Source: an uncultured Roseateles sp. (GTDB taxonomy: Bacteria; Pseudomonadota; Gammaproteobacteria; Burkholderiales; Burkholderiaceae). Taken from it: 64,000 nt of DNA. How positions within the stretch are numbered: the stretch's first letter is position 1; every line of letters starts with the position of its first letter. The notes under the pieces are model-generated. The model searched no databases and had not been told where the DNA came from. It was given only the letters and a program-made list of their open reading frames with translations. Shown here in pieces: positions 24,846 through 33,802 of the stretch. The stretch spans positions 45,747-109,746 of the forward strand of contig CAMPJJ010000004.1 of the NCBI GenBank assembly GCA_946886855.1. Direction: 5' to 3'. Position numbers and translations under genes: made by a program.

Positions 24846-26247
24846 GGTCGACGATGAACTGCTTGACCTGTTCCACCGAGACCGGCATCACGCTGACGCG
24901 CTTGGGACGCGTCTCGAGATCGTCGAGCGCGGCCGGCCGCGGCGGCACGATGCCGAGCGCTTCCTCGATGGTGCCGGCAAACTTGGCCGCCAGCGCCGTC
25001 TCCAGCACCAGCATGGTCACGCCGGACTCGCGCCGGGCGAGCGCCACCTTCAAGCCATCCGCCGTGTGCGTGTCGATGACGACGCCGTACTGCTGGTGGC
25101 ACAGGCGGATCGTCGCGACGCGGTCTTCATGCGTGCTGCGGCCCGAGACGAAACCGTAGCGTTCGCCGATGCGCGCGCGCTCCTCGGCGGTGATCTCGAA
25201 GAAGCCCTTCGAGGCCAGCTCCTCGCCGAACAGGCGCTTCACGCGGTCGCCATCCCGGTCCAGCAGGTCGAACACGAAGCGCTCGAAGTTGCTCGCCTTG
25301 GAGATGTCCATCGACGGGCTGGAGGTCTCCAGCGTGTGCTCCGCGCCGCGCGGGCGATAGACGCCGGTGCGGAAGAACTCGTCGAGCACGTCGTTCTCGT
25401 TGGTCGCCACGACCAGGCGCTCGATCGGCAGGCCCATCCGCCGCGCCACGTGGCCCGCGCAGACGTTGCCGAAGTTGCCCGACGGCACGGTGAAGCTCAC
25501 GCGTTCGCCCTCGGCCTTCGTGGCCTGGAAGTAGGCGGCGAAGTAGTAGACGACCTGTGCCAGCAGCCGCGCCCAGTTGATCGAGTTGACGGTGCCGATG
25601 CGGTAGCCGCGCTTGAACGCGAGGTCGTTGGACACCGCCTTGACGATGTCCTGGCAGTCGTCGAACACGCCCTGCACCGCGATGTTGTGGATGTTGGGAT
25701 CCTGCAGGCTGAACATCTGCGCCTGCTGGAACGGGCTCATGCGGCCGTGCGGGCTCAGCATGAAGACCTGGATGCCGGCCTTGCCGCGCATCGCGTACTC
25801 GGCGGCGCTGCCGGTGTCGCCGGAGGTCGCACCGAGGATGTTGAGCGTCTCGCCGCGGCGTTGCAGCTCGTACTCGAACAGCTGGCCGAGCAGCTGCATC
25901 GCCATGTCCTTGAACGCCAGCGTCGGGCCATTGGACAGCGCGACCAGCGCCAGGCCCGGCTCCAGCGGCTTCAGCGGCGTGATCTGCGGCGTGCCGAAGA
26001 CGGCTTCGGTGTAGGTCCGGTGCGCGATCGCCTTCAGGTCGGCGGCGGGGATGTCGTCGATGTAGAGCGACAGGATCTCGAACGCCAGGTCGGCGTAGGA
26101 CAGGCCGCGCCAGCGCGCCAGCGTCGCGCCGTCGACCTGCGGGTACGAGGTCGGCAGGTACAGCCCACCGTCGGGCGCCAGGCCCTCCAGCAGGATGTCG
26201 CAGAAGTGGCGCTCGGTCTTGTCGCCGCGGGTGCTCAGGTACTTCAC
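24838..26247 (-). CDS. thrC: Threonine synthase
   Basis: A 469-residue PLP enzyme turning O-phosphohomoserine into threonine. It has the proteobacterial long-form start (KYLSTRG), the PLP lysine in NGPTLAFKDMAMQLLG (about 110) and the phosphate-binding TSGDTGSA. GTG 26247 overlaps the hom stop by four bases (GTGA), a coupled pair for the last steps from aspartate semialdehyde to threonine. Confidence 0.97.
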   Translation of the reverse strand: MKYLSTRGDKTERHFCDILLEGLAPDGGLYLPTSYPQVDGATLARWRGLSYADLAFEILSLYIDDIPAADLKAIAHRTYTEAVFGTPQITPLKPLEPGLALVALSNGPTLAFKDMAMQLLGQLFEYELQRRGETLNILGATSGDTGSAAEYAMRGKAGIQVFMLSPHGRMSPFQQAQMFSLQDPNIHNIAVQGVFDDCQDIVKAVSNDLAFKRGYRIGTVNSINWARLLAQVVYYFAAYFQATKAEGERVSFTVPSGNFGNVCAGHVARRMGLPIERLVVATNENDVLDEFFRTGVYRPRGAEHTLETSSPSMDISKASNFERFVFDLLDRDGDRVKRLFGEELASKGFFEITAEERARIGERYGFVSGRSTHEDRVATIRLCHQQYGVVIDTHTADGLKVALARRESGVTMLVLETALAAKFAGTIEEALGIVPPRPAALDDLETRPKRVSVMPVSVEQVKQFIVDHV

Positions 26248-27554
26248 GCCAGCTCTTCCTTGCGCAGCTTCACGATCGGCGCCAGCACCGTCGTCAGGGC
26301 CTGCATCTTCGCCAGCGCCTCGCTCATGCGGCCTTCCTGCGTGTCGTGCGTCAGGATGATCAGGTCGGTCTGGCTCTCGCCTTCGGCCGACTCGCGCTGC
26401 AGCACCGCGTCGATGCTGATCTCGTGTTCGGCCAGGATGGTCGTGATGCGCGACAGCACGCCCGCCTGGTCCGCCACCCGCAGCCGCAGGTAGAAGGCGG
26501 TCTGCACCTGCGCCATCGGCAGGATGGGCGTGTCGTTCATCGCGTCCGGCTGGAAGGCCAGGTGCGGCACGCGGTGGTCCGGATCGGCCGTCGCCAGGCG
26601 TGTGATGTCGACGAGGTCGGCGATCACCGCCGAGGCCGTCGGCTCCGCGCCCGCGCCCTTGCCGTAGTACAGCGTCGTGCCGACGGCGTCGGCCTGCACC
26701 AGCACCGCGTTCATCGCGCCTTCGACATTGGCGATCAGGCGGCCCGCGGGAATCAGCGTCGGATGCACGCGCAGCTCGATGCCGTTCTCTCTTCTGCGCG
26801 CGATGCCCAGCAGCTTGATGCGGTAGCCGAGCTGCTCGGCGTACTTGATGTCGGTCGCCTGCAGCGCCGTGATGCCCTCGACATGCGCCTGCTCGAACTG
26901 CACCGGGATCCCGAACGCGATCGCGCTCATGATCGTGGCCTTGTGCGCGGCGTCCACGCCCTCGATGTCGAAGGTCGGATCGGCCTCGGCGTAGCCCAGC
27001 CGCTGCGCCTCCTTCAGCACCGTCGCGAAGTCCAGCCCCTTGGAGCGCATCTCCGACAGGATGAAGTTGGTCGTGCCGTTGATGATCCCGGCGATCCACT
27101 CGATGCGGTTGGCCGTCAAGCCTTCGCGCAGCGCCTTGATGATGGGGATGCCGCCGGCCACCGCCGCCTCGAAGGCGACCATCACGCCCTGCTCGCGCGC
27201 CGCGGCGAAGATCTCGCTGCCGTGCACCGCGAGCAGCGCCTTGTTGGCCGTCACCACGTGCTTGCCGGCCTTGATCGCGTCCAGCACCAGCGTGCGCGCG
27301 ATGCCGTAGCCGCCGATCAGCTCGACGACGATGTCGATCTCCGGATTGGCGATCACCTCGCGCGCGTCGGACACCACCGTGCAGGCGTCGCCGACGATGC
27401 TGCGGGCGCGCTCGACGTCCAGGTCGGCCACCATCGCGATCTCGATGCCGCGGCCGGCGCGTCCGCGGATCTCCGCCTGGTTGCGGCGCAGCACCTGGAA
27501 GGTGCCGCTGCCGACGGTGCCAATGCCCAGCAGGCCAACTTTGATCGGGTTCAT
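26244..27554 (-). CDS. hom: Homoserine dehydrogenase
   Basis: A 436-residue single-function homoserine dehydrogenase: NAD(P)-binding GLLGIGTVGSGTF, catalytic core with GIINGTTNFIL and EADPTFDIEG, and a C-terminal ACT domain (about 355-430) expected to mediate threonine feedback. It sits 27 bases after the aminotransferase gene and overlaps thrC. Confidence 0.97.
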   Translation of the reverse strand: MNPIKVGLLGIGTVGSGTFQVLRRNQAEIRGRAGRGIEIAMVADLDVERARSIVGDACTVVSDAREVIANPEIDIVVELIGGYGIARTLVLDAIKAGKHVVTANKALLAVHGSEIFAAAREQGVMVAFEAAVAGGIPIIKALREGLTANRIEWIAGIINGTTNFILSEMRSKGLDFATVLKEAQRLGYAEADPTFDIEGVDAAHKATIMSAIAFGIPVQFEQAHVEGITALQATDIKYAEQLGYRIKLLGIARRRENGIELRVHPTLIPAGRLIANVEGAMNAVLVQADAVGTTLYYGKGAGAEPTASAVIADLVDITRLATADPDHRVPHLAFQPDAMNDTPILPMAQVQTAFYLRLRVADQAGVLSRITTILAEHEISIDAVLQRESAEGESQTDLIILTHDTQEGRMSEALAKMQALTTVLAPIVKLRKEELA

Positions 27555-27581
27555 CGTCTTGTCTTTCAGAAGGTCGGGAGG

Positions 27582-28808
27582 TCAGCGTGCGTGGCGTTTG
27601 CGGTATTGCGCCAGGAATCGCTCGATGCGGCCGATGGCTTCACGGAGATCGTCCGTGTTGGGCAGGAACACGAGCCGGAAATGATCGGGGGCCTGCCAGT
27701 TGAAGCCCGTCCCCTGGACGATCAGCACCTTCTCTTCGGCCAGCAGCTCGTAGGCGAACTGCTGGTCGTCCTCGATCGGGTAGATCGTGGGGTCGAGGCG
27801 GGGGAACATGTACAGCGCGGCCTTGGGCTTGACGACGCTCACGCCGGGGATCTGCGTCAGCAGCTCGTACGCGAGGTCGCGCTGGTGGCACAGCCGGCCG
27901 GTCGGCGCGACCAGGTCCTTGATGCTCTGGTAGCCGCCCAGCGCCGTCTGGATCGCGAGCTGGCCCGGCGTGTTGGCGCACAGGCGCAGCGAGGCCAGCA
28001 TGTTCAGGCCCTCGATGTAGTCGCGGGCATGGCGCTTCTCGCCCGACACCACCATCCAGCCGGCGCGGTAGCCGCAGCTGCGGTAGTTCTTCGACAGGCC
28101 GTTGAAGGTCACGAACAGCACGTCGTCGGCCAGGCTGGCCATGCTGGTGTGGGTGTTGCCGTCGTAGAGCGTCTTGTCGTAGATCTCGTCGGCGAAGACG
28201 ATCAGCTCATGACGCCGGGCGATCTCGATGAGGCCCAGCAGCACGTCGTCCGGATACAGCGCGCCGGTCGGGTTGTTGGGATTGCAGACCATGATGGCGC
28301 GGGTGCGCGGCGTGATCTTGGCTTCGATGTCCTGCAGGTCCGGCAGCCAGCCGCTGCCCTCGTCGCACAGGTAGTGGACCGGCCGGCCGCCCGACAGGCC
28401 GACCACCGCCGTGTAGAGCGGGAAGTCGGGCGACGGGATGAGGATCTCGTCGCCGTCGTTGACCAGCGCGTTGATCGCCATCTGGATCAGTTCGGACGCG
28501 CCGTTGCCGAGGTAGACATCGTCCACCGTCACGCCGCGGATGCCCTTCTCCTGCGTGTAGTGCACGACCGCCTTGCGCGGCGCGAACAGGCCCTTGCTGT
28601 CGGTATAACCGCCGGCATCCGCCAGGTTGCGGATCATGTCCTGGACGATCTCGTCCGGCGGCGTCAGCCCGAACACCGCCGTGTTGCCGATGTTGAGCTT
28701 GATGATCTTCTGACCCTCTTCCTCCATCTGCCGCGCCTTGTCCAGCACAGGCCCGCGGATGTCGTAACTGACGCTGGAAAGCTTGCTGGACTTGGCGACG
28801 GTTCTCAA
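27582..28808 (-). CDS. alaA: Alanine-type aminotransferase (AlaA-like)
   Basis: A 408-residue fold-type I PLP aminotransferase. SYDIRGPVL near the start, NPNNPTGALY, and the PLP lysine in FNGLSKNYRSCGYRAGW match the AlaA (YfbQ) group, which makes alanine from pyruvate and glutamate. TTG 28808 (MRTVAKSSKL) is preferred: GGAG lies 5 bases before it, and the in-frame ATG at 28886 adds a non-conserved tail. It heads the operon with hom, thrC, moeA and moaD. Confidence 0.92.
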   Translation of the reverse strand: MRTVAKSSKLSSVSYDIRGPVLDKARQMEEEGQKIIKLNIGNTAVFGLTPPDEIVQDMIRNLADAGGYTDSKGLFAPRKAVVHYTQEKGIRGVTVDDVYLGNGASELIQMAINALVNDGDEILIPSPDFPLYTAVVGLSGGRPVHYLCDEGSGWLPDLQDIEAKITPRTRAIMVCNPNNPTGALYPDDVLLGLIEIARRHELIVFADEIYDKTLYDGNTHTSMASLADDVLFVTFNGLSKNYRSCGYRAGWMVVSGEKRHARDYIEGLNMLASLRLCANTPGQLAIQTALGGYQSIKDLVAPTGRLCHQRDLAYELLTQIPGVSVVKPKAALYMFPRLDPTIYPIEDDQQFAYELLAEEKVLIVQGTGFNWQAPDHFRLVFLPNTDDLREAIGRIERFLAQYRKRHAR

Positions 28809-28983
28809 GATGACTCCGGGCGAGGTTTCAAGGGAAGCTCCGCGGAGCTTGCCGAGGGTTCCAATGGTTCCGAATGGGGAACGCACAGGGGAAAATCAGG
28901 GCTGTCGATTTAAACACAGGGTTATCGCGGGTAATCCCACGCCCGCGGGGACACACCCTCCGTCGCTGCCAGAATCACCCTCA

Positions 28984-29358
28984 ATGAAATTTCAACCCGA
29001 CCAGCCGCTCGGCGGCAACATGATTTCCGCCCACGACCTGAACCACGTGTGGGTCAACGGCGTCGAGCAGGCGCACAGCGTCCTGGTGCCGTGGCAAGGT
29101 CAGCCGGAGAACTGGGGCGTCTCGCGCTTCGAGGATCTCACGGAGGCGCATTTCGAGCGCATCCTGGCACTCAAGCCGGAACTGGTGATCTTCGGCAGCG
29201 GCTCGAAACTGCGGTTCGCCCGACCCGCGCTGCATCGCGCGTTGATCCAGGCCCGCATCGGCATGGAAACCATGGACATCGGCGCCGCCTGCCGCACCTA
29301 CAACGTGCTGGCCAGCGAAGGCCGCGCGGTGCTGGCGGCCTTGCTGATCGAGTCGTGA
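28984..29358 (+). CDS. Mth938-like domain (DUF498) protein
   Basis: A 124-residue protein of the Mth938/NDUFAF3-like family, with the conserved FGSGSKLRF and AACRTYNVLASEGRAV segments. Bacterial members are uncharacterised; the mitochondrial relative is a complex I assembly factor. It is divergent from alaA, a common arrangement in Burkholderiales as I recall it. Confidence 0.88.
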   Translation: MKFQPDQPLGGNMISAHDLNHVWVNGVEQAHSVLVPWQGQPENWGVSRFEDLTEAHFERILALKPELVIFGSGSKLRFARPALHRALIQARIGMETMDIGAACRTYNVLASEGRAVLAALLIES

Positions 29359-29409
29359 TCGAGGCGTGATCGCGGCATGAACACGCGCTGAGCGCGCAAT
29401 CAGGACGCA

Positions 29410-29427
29410 CTCGCGGGCGCCCGCGAG
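29410..29427. repeat. Perfect 18-base palindrome after the Mth938 gene
   Basis: CTCGCGGGC-GCCCGCGAG is a perfect palindrome 52 bases after the stop. It may be part of a transcription end structure. Confidence 0.6.
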
Positions 29428-29447
29428 CCGGGCCTCTGCGGCGGCCC

Positions 29448-29468
29448 GCCTCCCACTCTCTGGGAGGC
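29448..29468 (+). repeat. Hairpin upstream of bcp
   Basis: GCCTCCCA-ctctc-TGGGAGGC, an 8-base stem with a 5-base loop and no T-run. Confidence 0.6.
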
Positions 29469-29515
29469 CACTGACTCGTCCATGTCAGACGGGGCGAGGA
29501 ACGACCCATTCAACG

Positions 29516-29521
29516 TATAAT
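29516..29521 (+). promoter_or_regulatory. Consensus -10 box upstream of bcp
   Basis: A perfect TATAAT lies 44 bases before the bcp ATG. No good -35 hexamer is visible at 16-18 bases, so the promoter may need an activator. Confidence 0.45.
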
Positions 29522-29565
29522 CGATGGCTATGCCCGCCCGGGCACATCTCTCTGAAGAACGCCAC

Positions 29566-30045
29566 ATGACGCCAGCGCTCAACAAACCCCTCCCGGACAT
29601 TGAAGCTCTTGCCACGGGAGGCGTGAAGTTCACTCCCAAGGAATTTCTGGGTAGGGTCGTGGTGCTGTACTTCTACCCGAAGGACAACACCCCGGGCTGC
29701 ACGACCGAAGCGATGCAGTTCCGTGATCATCACAAGGAATTCGTCAAGGCCGGTGCTGTCGTGCTGGGAGTTTCCCGCGACAACATGGCCTCGCACGACA
29801 AGTTCAAGCAGAACCTGGAACTCCCCTTCGAACTCATCGCCGATACCGAAGAGAAACTCTGCCACATGTTCGGCGTGGTCAAGAACAAGATCATGTACGG
29901 CAAGAAGGTCAAGGGCATCGAACGCTCGACCTTCCTGATCGACGCGCAGGGCATTCTGCGCGAAGAGTGGCGCGGCCTGAAGGTCGCCGGTCACGTCGAG
30001 GAAGTCCTGAAGGCCGTCAAGGCCCTCAAGAAGGAAGCCGCCTGA
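29566..30045 (+). CDS. bcp: Thioredoxin-dependent thiol peroxidase (Bcp)
   Basis: A 159-residue peroxiredoxin of the BCP/PrxQ group. The peroxidatic Cys45 is in NTPGCTTEAMQFRD; the nearby resolving Cys five residues on in E. coli Bcp is absent, so it may work as a one-Cys form or use Cys in KLCHMFG. It reduces hydroperoxides with thioredoxin. ATG 29566 (MTPALNK) is the family start; the -10 box lies in the alternative upstream extension. Confidence 0.94.
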   Translation: MTPALNKPLPDIEALATGGVKFTPKEFLGRVVVLYFYPKDNTPGCTTEAMQFRDHHKEFVKAGAVVLGVSRDNMASHDKFKQNLELPFELIADTEEKLCHMFGVVKNKIMYGKKVKGIERSTFLIDAQGILREEWRGLKVAGHVEEVLKAVKALKKEAA

Positions 30046-30052
30046 TCGGCAA

Positions 30053-30086
30053 CGCGGATCCGCACATGATGTGCGTCTGATCCGCG
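30053..30086 (+). repeat. Nested hairpin downstream of bcp
   Basis: CGCGGATC pairs with GATCCGCG, and inside it CGCACAT pairs with ATGTGCG around a single G, with TCT bulged on one side: 15 base pairs in all. It starts 8 bases after the bcp stop. Confidence 0.7.
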
Positions 30087-30187
30087 CGCCTGAACTTCTT
30101 CCGTCCGTCACGGGCGGAGGCCGGGAGTTGTGCATAATCAGTCGCATGCCCCTGTGCCTGATCGCAGCGAATGACCTCCCGAAGACG

Positions 30188-30216
30188 AGCCGCACCGGCC
30201 CCGGTGCGGCTTTCTG
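30188..30216 (+). terminator. Intrinsic terminator after bcp
   Basis: AGCCGCAC pairs with GTGCGGCT (inner CGG/CCG also pair) followed by TTTCT. Confidence 0.75.
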
Positions 30217-30354
30217 CCTTCTGGGAGCCGCGAGCGAGTTCGAGGCCACCGATGCCGCCGATACCTCCGGCATCGCCAGCGCCCGTCAGGCCCGGGGCAT
30301 GACCCCTGGTCGGCATCGCCCCAGGCTCATCACGCAAGCCCGTCACCCCCGCAC

Positions 30355-32151
30355 ATGCCACTGCCCAAGCCTCCGACCAAGCGCGCCAGCCGCCTAGATT
30401 CCGACGCCTTCGCGACCGACCTGTCGCCCAGCAAACGCCCTCCCGCGCTCGAGGCCAGACCGTCCGCCCCCAGCCGGTCCGAACCGGTCCTCCGGGCCGA
30501 TCCCCGGACGGACGCCCGAGCCGACCTCGCGGCCTCCACCTCCGCCTCCGTCCCGGCTTCCACTCCGGCTGGCGCTTCCGCACAGCCGCCGGCGGCCAAC
30601 GTCCGCGCCCGCACCGAACCGGTGGAAGCCCGCGGCTATTCGCCGTCGTCATCGCCGTCGTCGCCCTCCCTGGCGCTGGTCTCGCCCACCCCGTCCCGGG
30701 CCCCCGCGAAGAAGAGTTCCCCGACCCGCACCAAGGCGCGCAAGCCGGTGGGCGATCCCAAGCTGTTCGTGCTCGACACCAACGTGCTGATGCATGACCC
30801 GATGTCGCTGTTCCGCTTCGAGGAACATGACATCTATCTGCCGATGATCACGCTCGAGGAGCTGGACGGCCACAAGAAGGGCATGACCGAGGTCGCCCGC
30901 AACGTGCGCCAGGTCAGCCGCGACCTGGACGCGCTGGCCGGCAGCCTCAAGTCGAGCACGATCGAGGAGATGTCCAAGGGCCTGCCGCTGGACCAGACCG
31001 GTCACCGCGAGGCCGGCGGCAAGCTGTTCTTCCAGACGACGCTGTTCGAGGCCCCGCTGCCGCAAGGCCTGCCCCAGGGCAAGGCCGACAACCAGATCCT
31101 GGGCGTCGTCCAGGCGCTGAAGCAGCAGCAGCCCGGCCGCGAGGTGGTGCTGGTGTCCAAGGACATCAACATGCGCATCAAGGCCCGTGCGCTGGGCCTG
31201 CCAGCGGAGGACTACCGCAACGACAAGACGCTGGAGGACTCCGACCTGCTCTACACCGGCGTGCAGGCGCTGCCGGCGGACTTCTGGGAGCGCCACGGCA
31301 AGACGATGGAGAGCTGGCAGCAGGGCGGCACCACCTTCTACCGGATCAGCGGCCCGCTGGTGCCGACGCTGCTGGTGAACCAGCTGATCTATCTGGAGGC
31401 GCCCGGCGCCGCGCCGCTCTACGCCAAGGTGCAGGAGATCACCGGCAAGACCGCCGTGCTGCGCACGCTGAAGGACTTCGGCCATCAGAAGCACTCGGTC
31501 TGGGGCGTCACCGCGCGCAACCGCGAACAGAACTTCGCGCTCAACCTGCTGATGGATCCGGACTGCGACTTCGTCACGCTGACCGGCTCGGCCGGCACCG
31601 GCAAGACGCTGATGACGCTGGCCGCCGGCCTGTCGCAGGTGCTCGACGACCGCCGCTACACCGAGATCATCGTCACCCGCGTGACGGTCCCGGTCGGCGA
31701 GGACATCGGCTTCCTGCCCGGCACGGAAGAGGAAAAGATGGGCCCGTGGATGGGCGCGCTCGACGACAACCTGGAAGTGCTGGGGCGCGGCGAGAGCGGC
31801 GCCGGCGAATGGGGTCGCGCGGCCACCAACGATCTGGTGCGCAGCAAGATCAAGATCAAGAGCCTGAACTTCATGCGCGGGCGCACCTTCCTGAACAAGT
31901 ACGTGATCATCGACGAGGCGCAGAACCTGACGCCCAAGCAGATGAAGACGCTGATCACGCGCGCCGGTCCGGGCACCAAGATCGTCTGCCTGGGCAACCT
32001 GGCGCAGATCGACACGCCCTACCTGACCGAGGGCAGCTCGGGCCTGACCTTCGCGGTCGACAAGTTCAAGGGCTGGGCCCACAGCGGCCACGTCACGCTG
32101 GCGCGCGGCGAGCGCTCGCGGCTCGCGGACTTCGCGTCCGAGGTGCTCTGA
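30355..32151 (+). CDS. PhoH family protein with PIN domain
   Basis: A 598-residue PhoH2-type protein. A low-complexity Ser/Pro/Ala tail (1-135) is followed by a PIN RNase domain (about 137-290; FVLDTNVLMHDP) and a PhoH ATPase (about 390-590; Walker A GSAGTGKT, Walker B YVIIDEAQNL). PhoH2 proteins of mycobacteria are ATP-dependent RNA helicase-nucleases, and a similar RNA role is likely here. The N-terminal tail is longer than usual. A UUCG-loop terminator follows. Confidence 0.93.
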   Translation: MPLPKPPTKRASRLDSDAFATDLSPSKRPPALEARPSAPSRSEPVLRADPRTDARADLAASTSASVPASTPAGASAQPPAANVRARTEPVEARGYSPSSSPSSPSLALVSPTPSRAPAKKSSPTRTKARKPVGDPKLFVLDTNVLMHDPMSLFRFEEHDIYLPMITLEELDGHKKGMTEVARNVRQVSRDLDALAGSLKSSTIEEMSKGLPLDQTGHREAGGKLFFQTTLFEAPLPQGLPQGKADNQILGVVQALKQQQPGREVVLVSKDINMRIKARALGLPAEDYRNDKTLEDSDLLYTGVQALPADFWERHGKTMESWQQGGTTFYRISGPLVPTLLVNQLIYLEAPGAAPLYAKVQEITGKTAVLRTLKDFGHQKHSVWGVTARNREQNFALNLLMDPDCDFVTLTGSAGTGKTLMTLAAGLSQVLDDRRYTEIIVTRVTVPVGEDIGFLPGTEEEKMGPWMGALDDNLEVLGRGESGAGEWGRAATNDLVRSKIKIKSLNFMRGRTFLNKYVIIDEAQNLTPKQMKTLITRAGPGTKIVCLGNLAQIDTPYLTEGSSGLTFAVDKFKGWAHSGHVTLARGERSRLADFASEVL

Positions 32152-32194
32152 GCCCGCCGTGAGCACGGGGCCTCACGGGCCTCGGAACTTTTCC

Positions 32195-32222
32195 AAAGCC
32201 ACCCTTCGGGGTGGCTTTTTCG
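32195..32222 (+). terminator. Intrinsic terminator after phoH
   Basis: AAAGCCACCC-TTCG-GGGTGGCTTT followed by TTT; the stable UUCG loop and T-run are textbook. Confidence 0.93.
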
Positions 32223-32231
32223 TTGCCGCTC

Positions 32232-33704
32232 CTATTCTTCGGGGGTCAGCTTGGACTGGACGGTTTCCTCGGCGGCGCCTTCGTCGAGGCGAAGCTGGTA
32301 GAAGATGAACGCCGCCATGGCGGCCATCGCGCCCAGCGCGAGGTAGGTGCCGTGGAAGGCGGGCACGATCGCGGCGCCCTCGGTGCGCGGCAGCCCGTGC
32401 GAGAACAGCAGCAGGAAGGCGCTGGACGTCGCCACGCCCAGGCTCATCGACAGCTGCATCACCACCGCCAGCAGGCTGTTGCCGGGGCTGGCGGTGCGCT
32501 CGTCGAGGTCGCCCAGCGTCAGCGTGTTCATCGCGGTGAACTGCATGCTGTTGACCATCCCGAACAGGCCGAGGTGGATCGCCAGCCACACGTGCCCGAC
32601 GCCGCGCGGGATCAGCGCGAAGCTCGCGATCAGCAGGCCCAGCAGCAGCGTGTTGACGATCAGCACCCGGCGGTAGCCGGCGCGCTTGATCAGGCGGATC
32701 GCCAGCGTCTTGGTGAACATCGCGCCGAGCACGGACGGGATCATCGACAGCCCCGCCTCGCTGGGCGAGAAACCCAGTCCCACCTGCAGGAAGAGCGGCG
32801 TCAGGAACGGCGTCGCGCCGCTGCCCAGCCGCGCGAAGACGTTGCCCAGCAGCCCGATGCGGAAGGTCGGCACGGCGAAGAGCGCCGGCGTGAAGAGCGG
32901 CTCGGCGGCGCGGGTCGCATGCAGCCAGTAGGCCATCATGCAGGCCACGCCCGCGATCAGCATCACGAAGCACACGGCGACGCTGACCATGTGCTCGCCG
33001 AAGCCCTGCAGCGCCAGCGACATCAGCATCAGCCCGACGCTGAACAGGCCGTAGCCGCCCCAGTCGAAGCGCTTGCCGATGGGGCCGCGGATCTCCGGCA
33101 TGAAGCGCCGGCAGGCGACGGCTCCGGCCAGGCCCACCGGCAGGTTGATCAGGAAGATCCAGTGCCAGCTGACGAATTCCACCAGCACGCCGCCCAAGGT
33201 CGGTCCGAGCAGCGGCCCCAGCAGCCCCGGCAGGCTGATGAAGGTCATCACCGCGAGGAACTCGGCCTTCGGGAAGGCCCGCAGCACCACCAGCCGTCCG
33301 ACCGGCACCAGCAGCGCGCCGCCGACCCCTTGCACCACCCGCGAGGCCACCAGCACGTGCAGGCTGGGCGAGACCGCGCAGGCCAGCGAGCCCAGGCTGA
33401 ACAGCCCGATCGCCCACAGGAAGACCGTCCGCGTGCCGAAGCGGTCGGCCAGCCATCCCGACGCGGGGATGAGCAGGGCCACCGTCAGCAGGTAGGCGAC
33501 GACGGCCGACTGCATGCGCAGCGGATCCTCGCCGAGGTCGCGGGCCATGCCGGGCAGCGCGGTGTTGAGGATGGTCGTGTCCAGCGTCTGCATGAAGAAG
33601 GCCAGCGCGACGACCCAGGGCAGCCAGCGGCGGGTGGCGTCGTCGAGGACCGGGCGGCCGAGCACGTCGAGCGGCGTCGTCGAGGAAGAAGGCATGGACG
33701 GCAT
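32232..33704 (-). CDS. DHA2-family MFS multidrug transporter
   Basis: A 490-residue drug:proton antiporter-type protein with about 14 hydrophobic segments. MFS motif A is seen in GWLADRFGTRTVFLWA, and motif C-like glycines in LGPLLGPTLGGVLVEFVSWHWIF (two pieces). It resembles MdtD/HsrA transporters. ATG 33704 (MPSMPSSS) is chosen over longer starts in the promoter of the divergent HAD gene. No adjacent MFP or outer-membrane partner is present, so it acts alone in the inner membrane. Confidence 0.92.
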   Translation of the reverse strand: MPSMPSSSTTPLDVLGRPVLDDATRRWLPWVVALAFFMQTLDTTILNTALPGMARDLGEDPLRMQSAVVAYLLTVALLIPASGWLADRFGTRTVFLWAIGLFSLGSLACAVSPSLHVLVASRVVQGVGGALLVPVGRLVVLRAFPKAEFLAVMTFISLPGLLGPLLGPTLGGVLVEFVSWHWIFLINLPVGLAGAVACRRFMPEIRGPIGKRFDWGGYGLFSVGLMLMSLALQGFGEHMVSVAVCFVMLIAGVACMMAYWLHATRAAEPLFTPALFAVPTFRIGLLGNVFARLGSGATPFLTPLFLQVGLGFSPSEAGLSMIPSVLGAMFTKTLAIRLIKRAGYRRVLIVNTLLLGLLIASFALIPRGVGHVWLAIHLGLFGMVNSMQFTAMNTLTLGDLDERTASPGNSLLAVVMQLSMSLGVATSSAFLLLFSHGLPRTEGAAIVPAFHGTYLALGAMAAMAAFIFYQLRLDEGAAEETVQSKLTPEE

Positions 33705-33802
33705 GCGGCAAGTATCGGACCCCGGCGGCGTAGGATGTGCGCCTGTCGCGGCACGCGGTGGCGCCCTGCCCCCGATCACCTCCCGCGCGACCTCCAGGAC
33801 CC

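Larger units (their letters stand above)
30046..30354. other. 309-base gap between bcp and phoH
   Basis: It holds a nested hairpin (30053-30086) and an intrinsic terminator (30188-30216), described separately. A possible -10 CATAAT at 30132-30137 has no clear -35. No gene recognised. Confidence 0.5.

Noticed and set aside
26346..28913. An 855-codon open frame on the plus strand opposite hom and alaA
   Set aside because: Shadow of two certain enzymes; composition is dominated by Arg, His, Val and Asp with no motifs.
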